A DNA stretch of 64,000 nucleotides from assembly GCF_035953295.1 (NCBI RefSeq), contig NZ_CP108370.1:6247001-6311000 (forward strand), written 5' to 3'. Below, one piece after another: positions 8,018 to 16,500 of the stretch. The notes beneath the pieces were generated by a model. The model saw only the letters and a program-made list of their open reading frames with translations. It was not told the origin of the DNA and did not search any database. Position 1 is the first letter of the stretch, and the number at the start of each line of letters is the position of its first letter. The position numbers were made by a program, and so were the translations under genes. Origin of the DNA: Streptomyces sp. NBC_01335 (lineage in GTDB: Bacteria; Actinomycetota; Actinomycetes; Streptomycetales; Streptomycetaceae).

Positions 8018-8994
8018 GGTCGGTTTCCTCCTGTGGGAAGAGGACAGGGCGGCCGGGTGAGAACGGTGGCTGCGTAGCTGCCTCCCACACCGACCGCCGC
8101 CATCAGGTAGTTCCCTCCGGCACGGATCCGGCCCTCGGCCCGGAGCGTCGCGTAGTTGATGAGGGGGTCGGCGGAGAAGCAGTGGCTGTAACGGGGGATG
8201 TTTTCCAGGAAGACCGTGCTCAGGGGGATGCCCAACGACTTCGCGGCCTGGCGCCAGAAGGTCTTGTTCACGTTGTGCGGGACCACCAGGTCGAGGTCGT
8301 CGAGGGTCAGGCCCGCCTCGGCCACGGCCTGAAGCATCGTCTCGACGAGGAATCGCACGCCGGTCTCGCCGGTCTGCCTCGCGTCGTCCGGCGGCCGGAC
8401 ATCGTCGCGGACCGCGTGGGAGCGGATCACGTCACCGTCCCCGCCCAGGGTCAGCAGACACGCCGCTGCCCCATCCGCGAGCAACTGACCCAAGGAGTAA
8501 TCCAGTTGTGCCAGTGGAGAGAAGACGCGCTCCCCGGAGACGATCAACGCGCAGTCACCCTCCGCTCCTTCGGCGCGCAGGAGGTCCGCGGCGAGGTCCA
8601 GGGCGACGAGGCTCTGTGCGCAGTTGTGCTGGGTGACGGCGAACGCGTCGGCGTGTTCCAGACCCAGCGACGAGGCGAGGATCCGCGCGGGGTCGACGTC
8701 GGCCGGTGCCACCTGCTGGACCGCGTGCGCGTAGATGACGTAGCGGACCCGGTCGGGGCGGTCGAGGGCCGCCACGACCTCGACCGCGGCCGGCAGAAGC
8801 AGGTCGAAGAGGCCCGAGTCCGGGTCGAGCCGCAGGTTCTCCAGGCCGTGGACGCGCCGGAAGACGCGACGCTGCGCCGTGGACAGCCCGTGGTCGTCGA
8901 GTACTTCCTCGACGGACATCTCCCTGTCGGGGAAGTGCGAGGCGACCACGCCCAGCGTCACCGGCAGCGGCCGCGCGCGCGTGGTGACGCTCAT
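8014..8994 (-). CDS. 3-oxoacyl-ACP synthase III (KAS III) family enzyme
   Basis: The 326-residue protein has the FabH fold. The nucleophile is Cys125 (TQHNCAQSL), and the first His is His240 (VVPHNVNK). The usual Asn of NTSSAS is replaced by His271 in YSHCFSADP, as also happens in KAS-III-like enzymes that form esters or amides or transfer unusual acyl groups. It therefore may not perform simple decarboxylative condensation. ATG 8994 gives a normal N-terminus, but GAGG lies directly against it, so the ribosome site is poor. It heads the starter-unit operon, 222 bp below cluster motif copy 2. Confidence 0.85.
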   Translation of the reverse strand: MSVTTRARPLPVTLGVVASHFPDREMSVEEVLDDHGLSTAQRRVFRRVHGLENLRLDPDSGLFDLLLPAAVEVVAALDRPDRVRYVIYAHAVQQVAPADVDPARILASSLGLEHADAFAVTQHNCAQSLVALDLAADLLRAEGAEGDCALIVSGERVFSPLAQLDYSLGQLLADGAAACLLTLGGDGDVIRSHAVRDDVRPPDDARQTGETGVRFLVETMLQAVAEAGLTLDDLDLVVPHNVNKTFWRQAAKSLGIPLSTVFLENIPRYSHCFSADPLINYATLRAEGRIRAGGNYLMAAVGVGGSYAATVLTRPPCPLPTGGNRP

Positions 8995-9298
8995 CCTCGC
9001 ACCGCCGGACACCGGGGCCGTCGGCCCGGCTTCGGAAGGGCGGGGGTCGCGCGTGGGGTGGTGGAGTTTCCGGTGCCGGAGCTCCGGCGCACTCGATCTC
9101 TCACGGTGTCTCTCCTGCTCGTACGGACCGGCTTGGAGCACGACGGGGCCCGGCTGCGTATCGCCGTGCCGTGTTCACTGTGCCCCGCGCGCGACGGTCG
9201 GAGAAGATTTACCGGATGGACAGAACCGGCCCTGGCCTGTTGCGGCCTTTCGGCCGGGCGGGACAGGCCGGCGCCCGCTCGGCAGGAAGAAATTCCTC
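8995..9298. other. 304-bp intergenic region upstream of KAS III
   Basis: No gene is seen. The region holds cluster motif copy 2 at 9217-9243, and in the minus sense TAAATC follows just below it (9204-9209). GC-rich complementary stretches lie between 9243 and 9285 and could end the thioesterase transcript, but no clean hairpin with a T run is present. Confidence 0.6.
9217..9243 (-). promoter_or_regulatory. Cluster motif, copy 2 (upstream of KAS III operon)
   Basis: On the plus strand it reads TGGAC-AG-AACCGGCC-CTGGCCTGT-TGC, matching copy 1 at 22 of 27 positions and copy 3 at 20 of 27. It lies 222 bp upstream of ATG 8994 in the same orientation relative to its gene as the other copies. It is probably an operator or promoter element. 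Confidence 0.6.
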
Positions 9299-10096
9299 TC
9301 ATGCGTTCCGCCCGCCCGCCCTGTCGATATCCTCGGCGACAATGCGGACCAGTTCCCGCTCCGACTGGCCGAGATAGAAATGGTCGCCCGGAAACATCCG
9401 TACGCCCGACCAGTTCTCGGCGCAGTGGCGCCATTCGCGCAGATCGCCGGGAGAGCACACGGGGTCGCGGTCTCCGCCGCAGGCGGTCACCGGAGTCCGC
9501 ATCAGGGCGGGCCCCGCCACGTGGTGGCGGTTGAGCAGGCGGTAGTCCGCGAGCAGGGGCGGCAGCAGCAGTGGCCGCAGCTCGGGGTCGTCGTACGCCG
9601 CGAATCCTGGCCCGGACAACTCCCCGACGGAGCGGAGGATCTCCGCCTCGCTCAGATGGGGGACGTTGTCGCGCTGGGCTTCGTGCTGCGGGCCCCGGCC
9701 GGACACGTACAGGTGCAGAGGCGTGGCCGGCCCGTCCCGTTCGAGCAGCCGCGTCACCTCATGGGCGACGGCCGCTCCCATGCTGTGTCCGAACAGGACG
9801 AAGGGCAGGTCCAGATGGGGCGTCAGCGCCTCCAGGACGCGCTCGGTCATCTCCTCCATCGTCCCGACGCAGGGTTCACCGAGGCGTTCCTGGCGTCCGG
9901 GGTACTGCACGGCGAGCAGCTCGACGTGGTCCGGGAGGTGTGCCCGCCACCCGTGGTAGAGGCTCGCGGTACCGCCCGCGTGCGGGAAGCAGACGAGCCG
10001 GACCGTCGGGGCGTGCCCCGCGTACCGCCTGAACCATCTCTCCCTCGGAGGGGGCGACGGCCGGCTCCCCGCTGAGGGCCGGGGTTCGGGCGTCAT
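9299..10096 (-). CDS. Type II thioesterase
   Basis: The 265-residue alpha/beta hydrolase is of the GrsT/RifR type, which clears stalled or wrongly primed carrier proteins in NRPS and PKS lines. It shows LVCFPHAGGTA (oxyanion region), GHSMG with Ser105, GDRDPV (Asp) and GDHFYL (His). ATG 10096 overlaps the transporter stop by ATGA; no strong ribosome site is seen, so translation is probably coupled. No integrated thioesterase domain occurs in the synthetases of this window, so it is the only thioesterase visible here. Confidence 0.92.
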   Translation of the reverse strand: MTPEPRPSAGSRPSPPPRERWFRRYAGHAPTVRLVCFPHAGGTASLYHGWRAHLPDHVELLAVQYPGRQERLGEPCVGTMEEMTERVLEALTPHLDLPFVLFGHSMGAAVAHEVTRLLERDGPATPLHLYVSGRGPQHEAQRDNVPHLSEAEILRSVGELSGPGFAAYDDPELRPLLLPPLLADYRLLNRHHVAGPALMRTPVTACGGDRDPVCSPGDLREWRHCAENWSGVRMFPGDHFYLGQSERELVRIVAEDIDRAGGRNA

Positions 10097-11457
10097 GAGG
10101 AGGCCACCCGTCCGCTGTGCCGGTGGAAGAAGAAGGCCTGCCCGGCCAGCAGTGCCAGATTGGCGCAGGCCAGGGCGGTCCACAGAGAGGTGAGGCCACC
10201 TCCGGACGCGGTGATGGCGACCGTGAGGGCTGCCAGGGCCCCGTAGGCGGCGGCGAAGACGGCGAGGCTGGGTACGGTGCGCTTCAGCCCGATCAGGCCG
10301 AACCCGAATACCGCCTGCAGCGCGTCCGTGGCGACTACCAGCAGGACGAGCGGCAGGAGGTCGGTCACCCGTTCTCGGAGCACCGGATCGTCGGTGTACA
10401 CGGACACCACGTCGCGGCGCAGGACCAGCAGCACCGTCCCCAGCACGACCACCGCGCCGAGGGCGACGGACGCCCCGGCGAACAGAACGCGCCGGATCCG
10501 GCCGGCTTCCCCGGCCCGCACGTGACCGGCCATGAGAGGGACCGTCGCCTGGCCGACCGCGACCGCCGCGGTGAACATCAGATTGACCAGGGAGAGGGAA
10601 ATGCTGTGAGCGGCGGCGCTCCGGGTGCCCGTACGGGCGGCGGAGAACCCGATGACGCCCAGCACGGCGAACTTGATCAGCACGGTGGCGGCCAGCGGGA
10701 TGCCGACGCGGGCGATCCTGAGCACCTCGCGCGGGCGCAGAGGTCCAAACACGAGGGGCCGGCCGCCGAGCGCGGGGGAGCGCCGCAGCGCGCGGTGGGC
10801 CCAGGACGCGCCGATGGAGCTGGACGCCAGCATGGCCAGGCCCGCACCGGGCAGCCCGAGGCCGGAGAACGAGCCCACGCCGCCCACCAGGAGCAGGGAC
10901 AGGACCACCGCGGTGCCGGTGCCGGCGAGTCCTGCCCGCATGACGGACTTTCCCTGCCCGAGGCCCACGAGCGTCGAGGTCGAGGCCGAGCCGAGCGAGG
11001 TGACGACCAGACTCGCGGCGAGCAGCCACGGGAAGATTCCGAGCTGCTCCAAGGTGCTCGCCGGGACACCGCCGAGGCGGCCGATCAGCGGGACCGCCGC
11101 CACCGCGACCGCCCCCGTCAGGCCGACCCCCAGGCCGAGCCACTTCGCGTCGCGGACCATCGGGAGCAGCTCGTCGGGGTCTTCCCTGTGCGCCGCCACG
11201 AAGGGCATGACGCCCCGCATGGCGCCGGCGACCGCCGCCGCGGAGGGGCTGTAGACCGCGATGGTGACGGCGAAGGCGGCGAGGGAGACCGTCCCGTGGC
11301 GACCCAGCACGGCGGTGTCCACCAGAGCCCCCGCCGAAGCGGCGACCATCGTCACGTAGAGCGGCAGTGCGACCGAGGCTATCTTCCAGGCACTGCTTCC
11401 GGAGACCCGGGAGAAAACAGACGAATTACTACCGCTCAGAGTCTTCGTTTCGGTCAT
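10093..11457 (-). CDS. MATE-family efflux transporter
   Basis: The 454-residue integral membrane protein has about twelve hydrophobic segments. MATE-like features include an early helix ending TAVLGRHG and a repeated second half (GVIGFSAARTGT). It would export a drug-like product using an ion gradient, which fits self-protection by export. ATG 11457 with GGTAGGG upstream is preferred over ATG 11475. It is co-transcribed with the thioesterase (ATGA overlap) and diverges from the acyltransferase gene. Confidence 0.85.
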   Translation of the reverse strand: MTETKTLSGSNSSVFSRVSGSSAWKIASVALPLYVTMVAASAGALVDTAVLGRHGTVSLAAFAVTIAVYSPSAAAVAGAMRGVMPFVAAHREDPDELLPMVRDAKWLGLGVGLTGAVAVAAVPLIGRLGGVPASTLEQLGIFPWLLAASLVVTSLGSASTSTLVGLGQGKSVMRAGLAGTGTAVVLSLLLVGGVGSFSGLGLPGAGLAMLASSSIGASWAHRALRRSPALGGRPLVFGPLRPREVLRIARVGIPLAATVLIKFAVLGVIGFSAARTGTRSAAAHSISLSLVNLMFTAAVAVGQATVPLMAGHVRAGEAGRIRRVLFAGASVALGAVVVLGTVLLVLRRDVVSVYTDDPVLRERVTDLLPLVLLVVATDALQAVFGFGLIGLKRTVPSLAVFAAAYGALAALTVAITASGGGLTSLWTALACANLALLAGQAFFFHRHSGRVASS

Positions 11458-11601
11458 GAACCCTACCGTTTCCATTCTTGGACATGATGATCAAGCGTGC
11501 CGGAGCAATTGATGTCGCCCAGTCGAAAGGTATTTACAAAACAATCCCTGCGGGTACTCTGGCGGCTTGACAGTGAATTGACTTCGTCGTGGGGAAAGTA
11601 A
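11458..11601. promoter_or_regulatory. Divergent promoter region, MATE / acyltransferase
   Basis: These 144 bp are clearly richer in A and T than the flanks. On the plus strand TTTACA (11533-11538) and TACTCT (11555-11560) are spaced 16 bp and make a reasonable sigma-70-like promoter about 40 bp before the acyltransferase ATG, which has GGGGAAAG as its ribosome site. No equally good promoter was found towards the transporter. Confidence 0.4.
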
Positions 11602-12549
11602 ATGAGTAGGCATGCTTTTGTGTTTCCGGGACAAGGATCCCAGGCAGAGGGAATGGGAAGCGACCTGGCCCGGGAGAGCGACGGTGCCGCGCGCTCGTAT
11701 TTCGGAGCGGCGGACGACATCCTGGGGTTCGGGCTGAGCCGGCTGTGCTTCGAAGGGACGGCGGACGAATTGCTGGACACGTCGGTCACACAGCCCTGCG
11801 TCTTCGTCACCGGCCTCGCCTTCGCCACCGCCCTGCGGGAGCGGGGCGTGACGCCCGAGGTGGTCGCCGGGCACAGCCTGGGTGAGTACACCGCGCTGGT
11901 GTCGGCCGGTGTGCTGGACTGGGAGGACGCACTGCGACTGGTGCGCCTGCGAGGGCAGCTGATGGCGCGGGTCAACCTCCGCACCCCGGGCGGCATGGCC
12001 GCCGTACTGGGTCTGCCCTCCACGACGGTCGAAGACCTGTGCGCGCGGACGGCGACGAGCGGGCGGGTCGAGGTCGCCAACTACAACTCCGCCCTTCAGA
12101 CGGTCGTTTCCGGCACCGCCCCCGGCCTGGAGGAGTTCGCGCGCGCCGCGATGGAGGCTGGTGCGGAGCGAGTGGAGCCGCTGCGCACCGGCGCTCCTTT
12201 CCACTCCAGCGCGATGAAGGACATCGAGCAGGAGTTCGGTGATCGTCTGGACACCGTGGAGTTCGCCGATCCTTCGGTCCCGGTGATCGCCAACGTCCAC
12301 GCGGGATACGTCGGATCGGGCACCGAGGCGCGCGACCTGCTGCGCCGTCAGCTCTCCTCGCCCGTGCAGTGGCACCGGACCGTCGAACTCCTGCGGGCCG
12401 AAGAGGTCGACGCACTCGTGGAGGTCGGCCCCGGAAGGGTGCTGACCAATCTCAACCGCGTCACGGCCCCCGCGATCCCCGCGATGGCCGTCGGCACGGT
12501 GAAGCAGCTGGACACGGCCGTGCAACGGCTCGCTCCGGCGCGGGTCTGA
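11602..12549 (+). CDS. Discrete malonyl-CoA:ACP acyltransferase (trans-acting AT)
   Basis: The 315-residue protein has a FabD fold: FPGQGSQ near the N-terminus, the catalytic GHSLGEY with Ser92, an Arg-containing VRLRGQLM that binds the malonyl carboxylate, and a GAPFHSSAM segment with the catalytic His. The His-centred FHS sequence fits malonyl-CoA. Both AT domains embedded in the PKS modules of this cluster have lost their serine, so this enzyme most likely loads them in trans. It is the only plus-strand gene of the cluster and faces the monooxygenase gene, whose 3' end is 17 bp away. Confidence 0.92.
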   Translation: MSRHAFVFPGQGSQAEGMGSDLARESDGAARSYFGAADDILGFGLSRLCFEGTADELLDTSVTQPCVFVTGLAFATALRERGVTPEVVAGHSLGEYTALVSAGVLDWEDALRLVRLRGQLMARVNLRTPGGMAAVLGLPSTTVEDLCARTATSGRVEVANYNSALQTVVSGTAPGLEEFARAAMEAGAERVEPLRTGAPFHSSAMKDIEQEFGDRLDTVEFADPSVPVIANVHAGYVGSGTEARDLLRRQLSSPVQWHRTVELLRAEEVDALVEVGPGRVLTNLNRVTAPAIPAMAVGTVKQLDTAVQRLAPARV

Positions 12550-12566
12550 CCGGGCGGGGCGGACGT

Positions 12567-13595
12567 TCACAGGTCCGCGCACCGCTCGGCGAGGCGCGTC
12601 AAGTGCTCCAGAGCGGCCAGGACCTCGTCCGCCCCGGCACCGAAGTCGATCAGGCAGGCGATCTCGTCGACGCCGAGCTCGGCGAGCGAAGTGACCAGCG
12701 GTACACAGCTCTCGACCGAACCGATGAGGCACCGGGTCCGCGCGTACTCGGTGTAGCGGTGTTCCAGCAGTTCCTCGACGGCCTGTTCGGACACCTCACC
12801 GTCCGCGCCGGTCCCGTCCATTCCGAACAGCGTCATCGACGACCGCATGTAGGCGGTCATCGGAGCGCGCGCCGCGTTCAGCGCCGCCTCCGGGTCGGCG
12901 TCGACGAACGTGTGAAGCATCACCGCCACCCGTTCGTCGTGCGGGCCGTGTCCTGCCCCGACCAGCGCGTCCCCGTACCGCACCAGATTGTCCTCCAGGG
13001 TCTCCCAGGACTGCCCGAGCAGATGCGTCAGGATTCCGTACCCCTGCTCGCCCGCCCAGGAGAAGGTGTCGGGAGAGCCTGCCGCGGTGATCCACATCGG
13101 GATACCGCCGCGCACCGGACTCGGCCGGCTGCGGATCTCCTGCTCGGTCCCGTCCGGTGCTCTGCGCGAAACCGGCTGTCCCGCCCAGAGCCGGCGCAGC
13201 TCGTCCACGCCGTCCCGCAGCGCGGTCCTGCGGTCCGCGAAGTTCCCCGGTGCCAGGACGAAGTCGCGGGGATTCCAGCCCGACGCGACGGCGAGGCCCG
13301 CACGCCCGCCGGAGAGCTGGTCGACGACCGCCCAGTCCTCGGCCACGCGGAGCGGATCGTGCAACGGCAGCACGACGCTTCCCGCGCGCACGTCGATCCG
13401 TCGTGTCACCGCGGCGACGGCCGCCCCCGTGACGGCCGGGCTGGGAAACGGGGAGCCGAAGTCGTGGAAGTGCCGCTCCGGCGTCCACACCGCGGAGAAT
13501 TCTCCCCGGTCGGCGAAGCGCGCGGCTTCGAGGAGCAACCGGTACTGCTCGGCCGAGTCGGCTCCGTTGGCGAAGAAGAACAGACTGAATTTCAT
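12567..13595 (-). CDS. LLM-class flavin monooxygenase (MupA/Atu3671 type)
   Basis: The 342-residue luciferase-like TIM-barrel protein opens with MKFSLFFFAN. It has the WTPERHFHDFG block and GRAGLAVASGWNPRDF of the subfamily found in NRPS/PKS clusters and in mupirocin MupA. It should use FMNH2 and O2 to oxidise a carrier-bound or released intermediate. ATG 13595 overlaps the stop of the hybrid synthetase by ATGA, so it is the last gene of the core operon. The exact oxidation is unknown. Confidence 0.85.
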   Translation of the reverse strand: MKFSLFFFANGADSAEQYRLLLEAARFADRGEFSAVWTPERHFHDFGSPFPSPAVTGAAVAAVTRRIDVRAGSVVLPLHDPLRVAEDWAVVDQLSGGRAGLAVASGWNPRDFVLAPGNFADRRTALRDGVDELRRLWAGQPVSRRAPDGTEQEIRSRPSPVRGGIPMWITAAGSPDTFSWAGEQGYGILTHLLGQSWETLEDNLVRYGDALVGAGHGPHDERVAVMLHTFVDADPEAALNAARAPMTAYMRSSMTLFGMDGTGADGEVSEQAVEELLEHRYTEYARTRCLIGSVESCVPLVTSLAELGVDEIACLIDFGAGADEVLAALEHLTRLAERCADL

Positions 13596-16500
13596 ATGCG
13601 CTCCATGACTGAGCCGTCCCGCTCTTCCGCCCCGGCCGCACCCGCTCCGGGGCCGGCGGAGAAGGCGAGGGTGTAGAGGGCTTGTCGGTAGTGGTCCAGC
13701 AGCTGCGCGTCCTGGACCTCGGACGCCCCCCGCGCGTACTTGAGCGAGACCCGGAACGACTTCCCCGCGTCCACGACCGTGAAGTGGACACGCAGGCGGG
13801 GTGCGAGGGGGTCGGGACCGACACCACGCAGACCATCCGGCCGGTTGCCGTCGTCCCGGGCGTAGTTGAACACCACGGGCAGGTCGCCGAACGCCCGGAG
13901 TGCCGGGTCGTCCGCGGCGAGGTCCGCGAAGGGCACGGTCCGCAGTTCCCGGATCCGGTCGAAAGCGTCGCGCACGGTGGTGAGCACCGAAGCCGGAAAC
14001 CCGTCGACGGGTATCGACAGGGGCACCGGGACCGTGTTGGCGAAGCCGCCGACCGAACGGTCGAGATCGGAGTGGCACCGTCCGTCGAGCGGAACCGCGG
14101 GGCAGACGTCCTCACGGCCGTCGGCTTTCGCCAGGGCCATCGCGAAGGCCGTCAGATGGACGACGAAGGGGGTGACGCGCAGGTCCGAGCAGAGGGAGCG
14201 CAGCGCGTCGTGCAACCTGCCGGTCGGAGCCCAGCTCAGGCGGTCCGCGAGCGGGCCGACGTGCGGCCGGTCACCGGCTTCGGCCGGCAGGATTTCGTGC
14301 CAGACGCGGGCGGCTTCCCGCGCGCGGGGGCCGTCGCCCAGCGCGTGACGCCACGACAGGTACCGCAGAAAGCCGTCGTCGACCTCGGCCGGACGTGGGT
14401 CCTCGGACACCGGTGGGGAGTCCGCTCGGCACGCCTCGGCGATCTCGTGGCACAGCGTCAGCATCCCGCGCCCGTCGAGCACCAGCAGATGGACGGTGAC
14501 GGCCAGGAGGTTCCCGCTCACCGTCAGACGGACGAGCGGTTCGCGCGCGGGGTCGATGGGGGTGCCCTGCGCTTCGTCGTGGAGGCTGTTCGCGGCGGCC
14601 GTTCCCGTCCCGCGGGACGCGCCTACGCGAACAGGCACGGCACCGGGCTCGGCGAGGACGGGCCTTTCCCCGTAGGCGCCGCCCTTGCGGCGCATGTCCG
14701 GGAAGAACAGCCGCAGAGCGGGGTGGCGTGCGAGCACCGCGGCGGCCGCGGCACGCACCCGGGCGGGATCGAGCGGACGGGAGGCGGCGAACACGAATGT
14801 CTTCTGGAACTCCGAGGACGCCCGTACGAGAGGCCGGAGACCGGGCGGCAGCGCGACCGGCGGTCCGGACGGGGGGAGCTCCTCCTCGGCCGCGTCCGCC
14901 GACGGACCCCGCTCAGCAACGAGCCGGGCCAGCTCCGCCGCGGTTCCCCACCGGTACAGCTCCGGTATCCCGAGCCGCACTCCGGTCCGCTCACGCAGGA
15001 CGTGCATCAGCCGGGTCGCCAGCAGCGAGTGGCCGCCGGCGTCGAAGAAGTCCTCGTCGGCATCCAGCTCCGGCCGTCCGAGTACCTGCCGGAACACGGC
15101 GAGGACGTCGGTGGTCGCCCGGTCCTCCGGCGCGGCGTGACCGCTCCGGGACGCGGGGCCGGCGCCGGGCGCGGGCAGCCGGGTCGGATCCACCTTCCCG
15201 TTGCCGTTGACCGGCAGGGCGTCGACGACGGTGAACGAGGACGGGACCATGGCAGCGGGCAGATCCTCGCGCAGCCTGCGGCGCAGTCGCCCGGCCAAGT
15301 CCTGTGCGGCGGGCGCCGCCACCAGATAGGCGTCGAGCCTCCGGTCGCCGTCCGGCCCGCTCGCCACGAGCGCCACGTCCCGAACGTCGGGGTCGCGCCG
15401 GACAGCGACCTCGACCTCTCCGGGCTCCACGCGGTAGCCGCGGATCTTGATCTGCTGGTCCGCGCGGCCGACGAAATCGATGTGTCCGAGGCTCGAAAGC
15501 CGCGCCCGGTCACCACTGCGGTAGCTGCGCGCACCGCCGTCGGTGCGGAAGCGTTCCGCGGTCAGGTCCGGGCGGCCCAGATAACCGGTGGCCACGCAGT
15601 CGCCGCCGATCGCCAGTTCGCCCACGGCGCCACGCGGTACGGCGCGGCCCCGGTCGTCCTGGATCTCCAGGACGACGTTCTGGACGGGCGAGCCGATGGG
15701 GGCGTGCCGGGGCCATGCGCGCGGCGGACCGGTGAAGCGGTAGGAGGTCACCACATGGGTCTCCGCGGGCCCGTAGTTGTTGATCAGCGCGCAGCCGTCC
15801 AGGCGCTCGAAGAAGTCGATCAGCGACTCGCTGACGCGGAGCTGCTCGCCGGTGGAGGCCACTTCCCGAAGGGAGGCGAACGGGCCGACGTCCCGGGCGA
15901 AGCGAGCGGCCAGGGCGTGCAGGAGCGACACCGGGACGATGGCCTTCTCGACACCGTGCTCGCGCACGAAACCCGCGAACAGGTCGTGGTCGTGCTTGGT
16001 CGCCTCGTCCGCGACGAACAGCGAGCCCCCCGAACACAGCGCGGCGAACGTCTCGTGGAACGCGGCGTCGAAACCGAAGGACGCCAGTTGCATCCACCGC
16101 AGCGCCGAAGTGTGACCCGAAGTCTCCCAGTGGATGAGGTTGGCGAGGGCCCGGTGCGGGAAGTGGATGCCCTTCGGCCGCCCCGTCGTGCCGCTCGTGT
16201 ACGTCAGATAGGCGCCGGCACCGAGGTCCACGGAGTCTCCGGGAACAGGACCGGTGGGTCCGTCCGCGGCCGCTCCATCGACGGCGGGGAGCGATACGGC
16301 CCGTGCGAAGGGCGCGAACTCCGCGTCCTTCGCGTCGGCGCACAGTACGAAACGCGGACGGCAGTCCTCCGCGATCGTGGCGAGCCGTTTCCGCGGCAGG
16401 GTCAGGTCGAACGGAACGGCCGTCGCCCCCGCCCGCAATGCCCCCAGGAGCCCCGCGATCAACGGAACTCCGCGTTCCATGGCGATGCCGACGCTCTCCC

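Noticed and set aside
11495..11519. Possible fourth copy of the cluster motif in the MATE/acyltransferase gap (CGTGCC and a following GC match).
   Set aside because: Only about half the positions agree, and a gap is needed for the second half, so it is no better than chance in this base composition.
11567..11572. Perfect TTGACA upstream of the acyltransferase gene.
   Set aside because: A -10 element at the proper distance would fall in the ribosome site region and none is present; the upstream TTTACA/TACTCT pair fits better.
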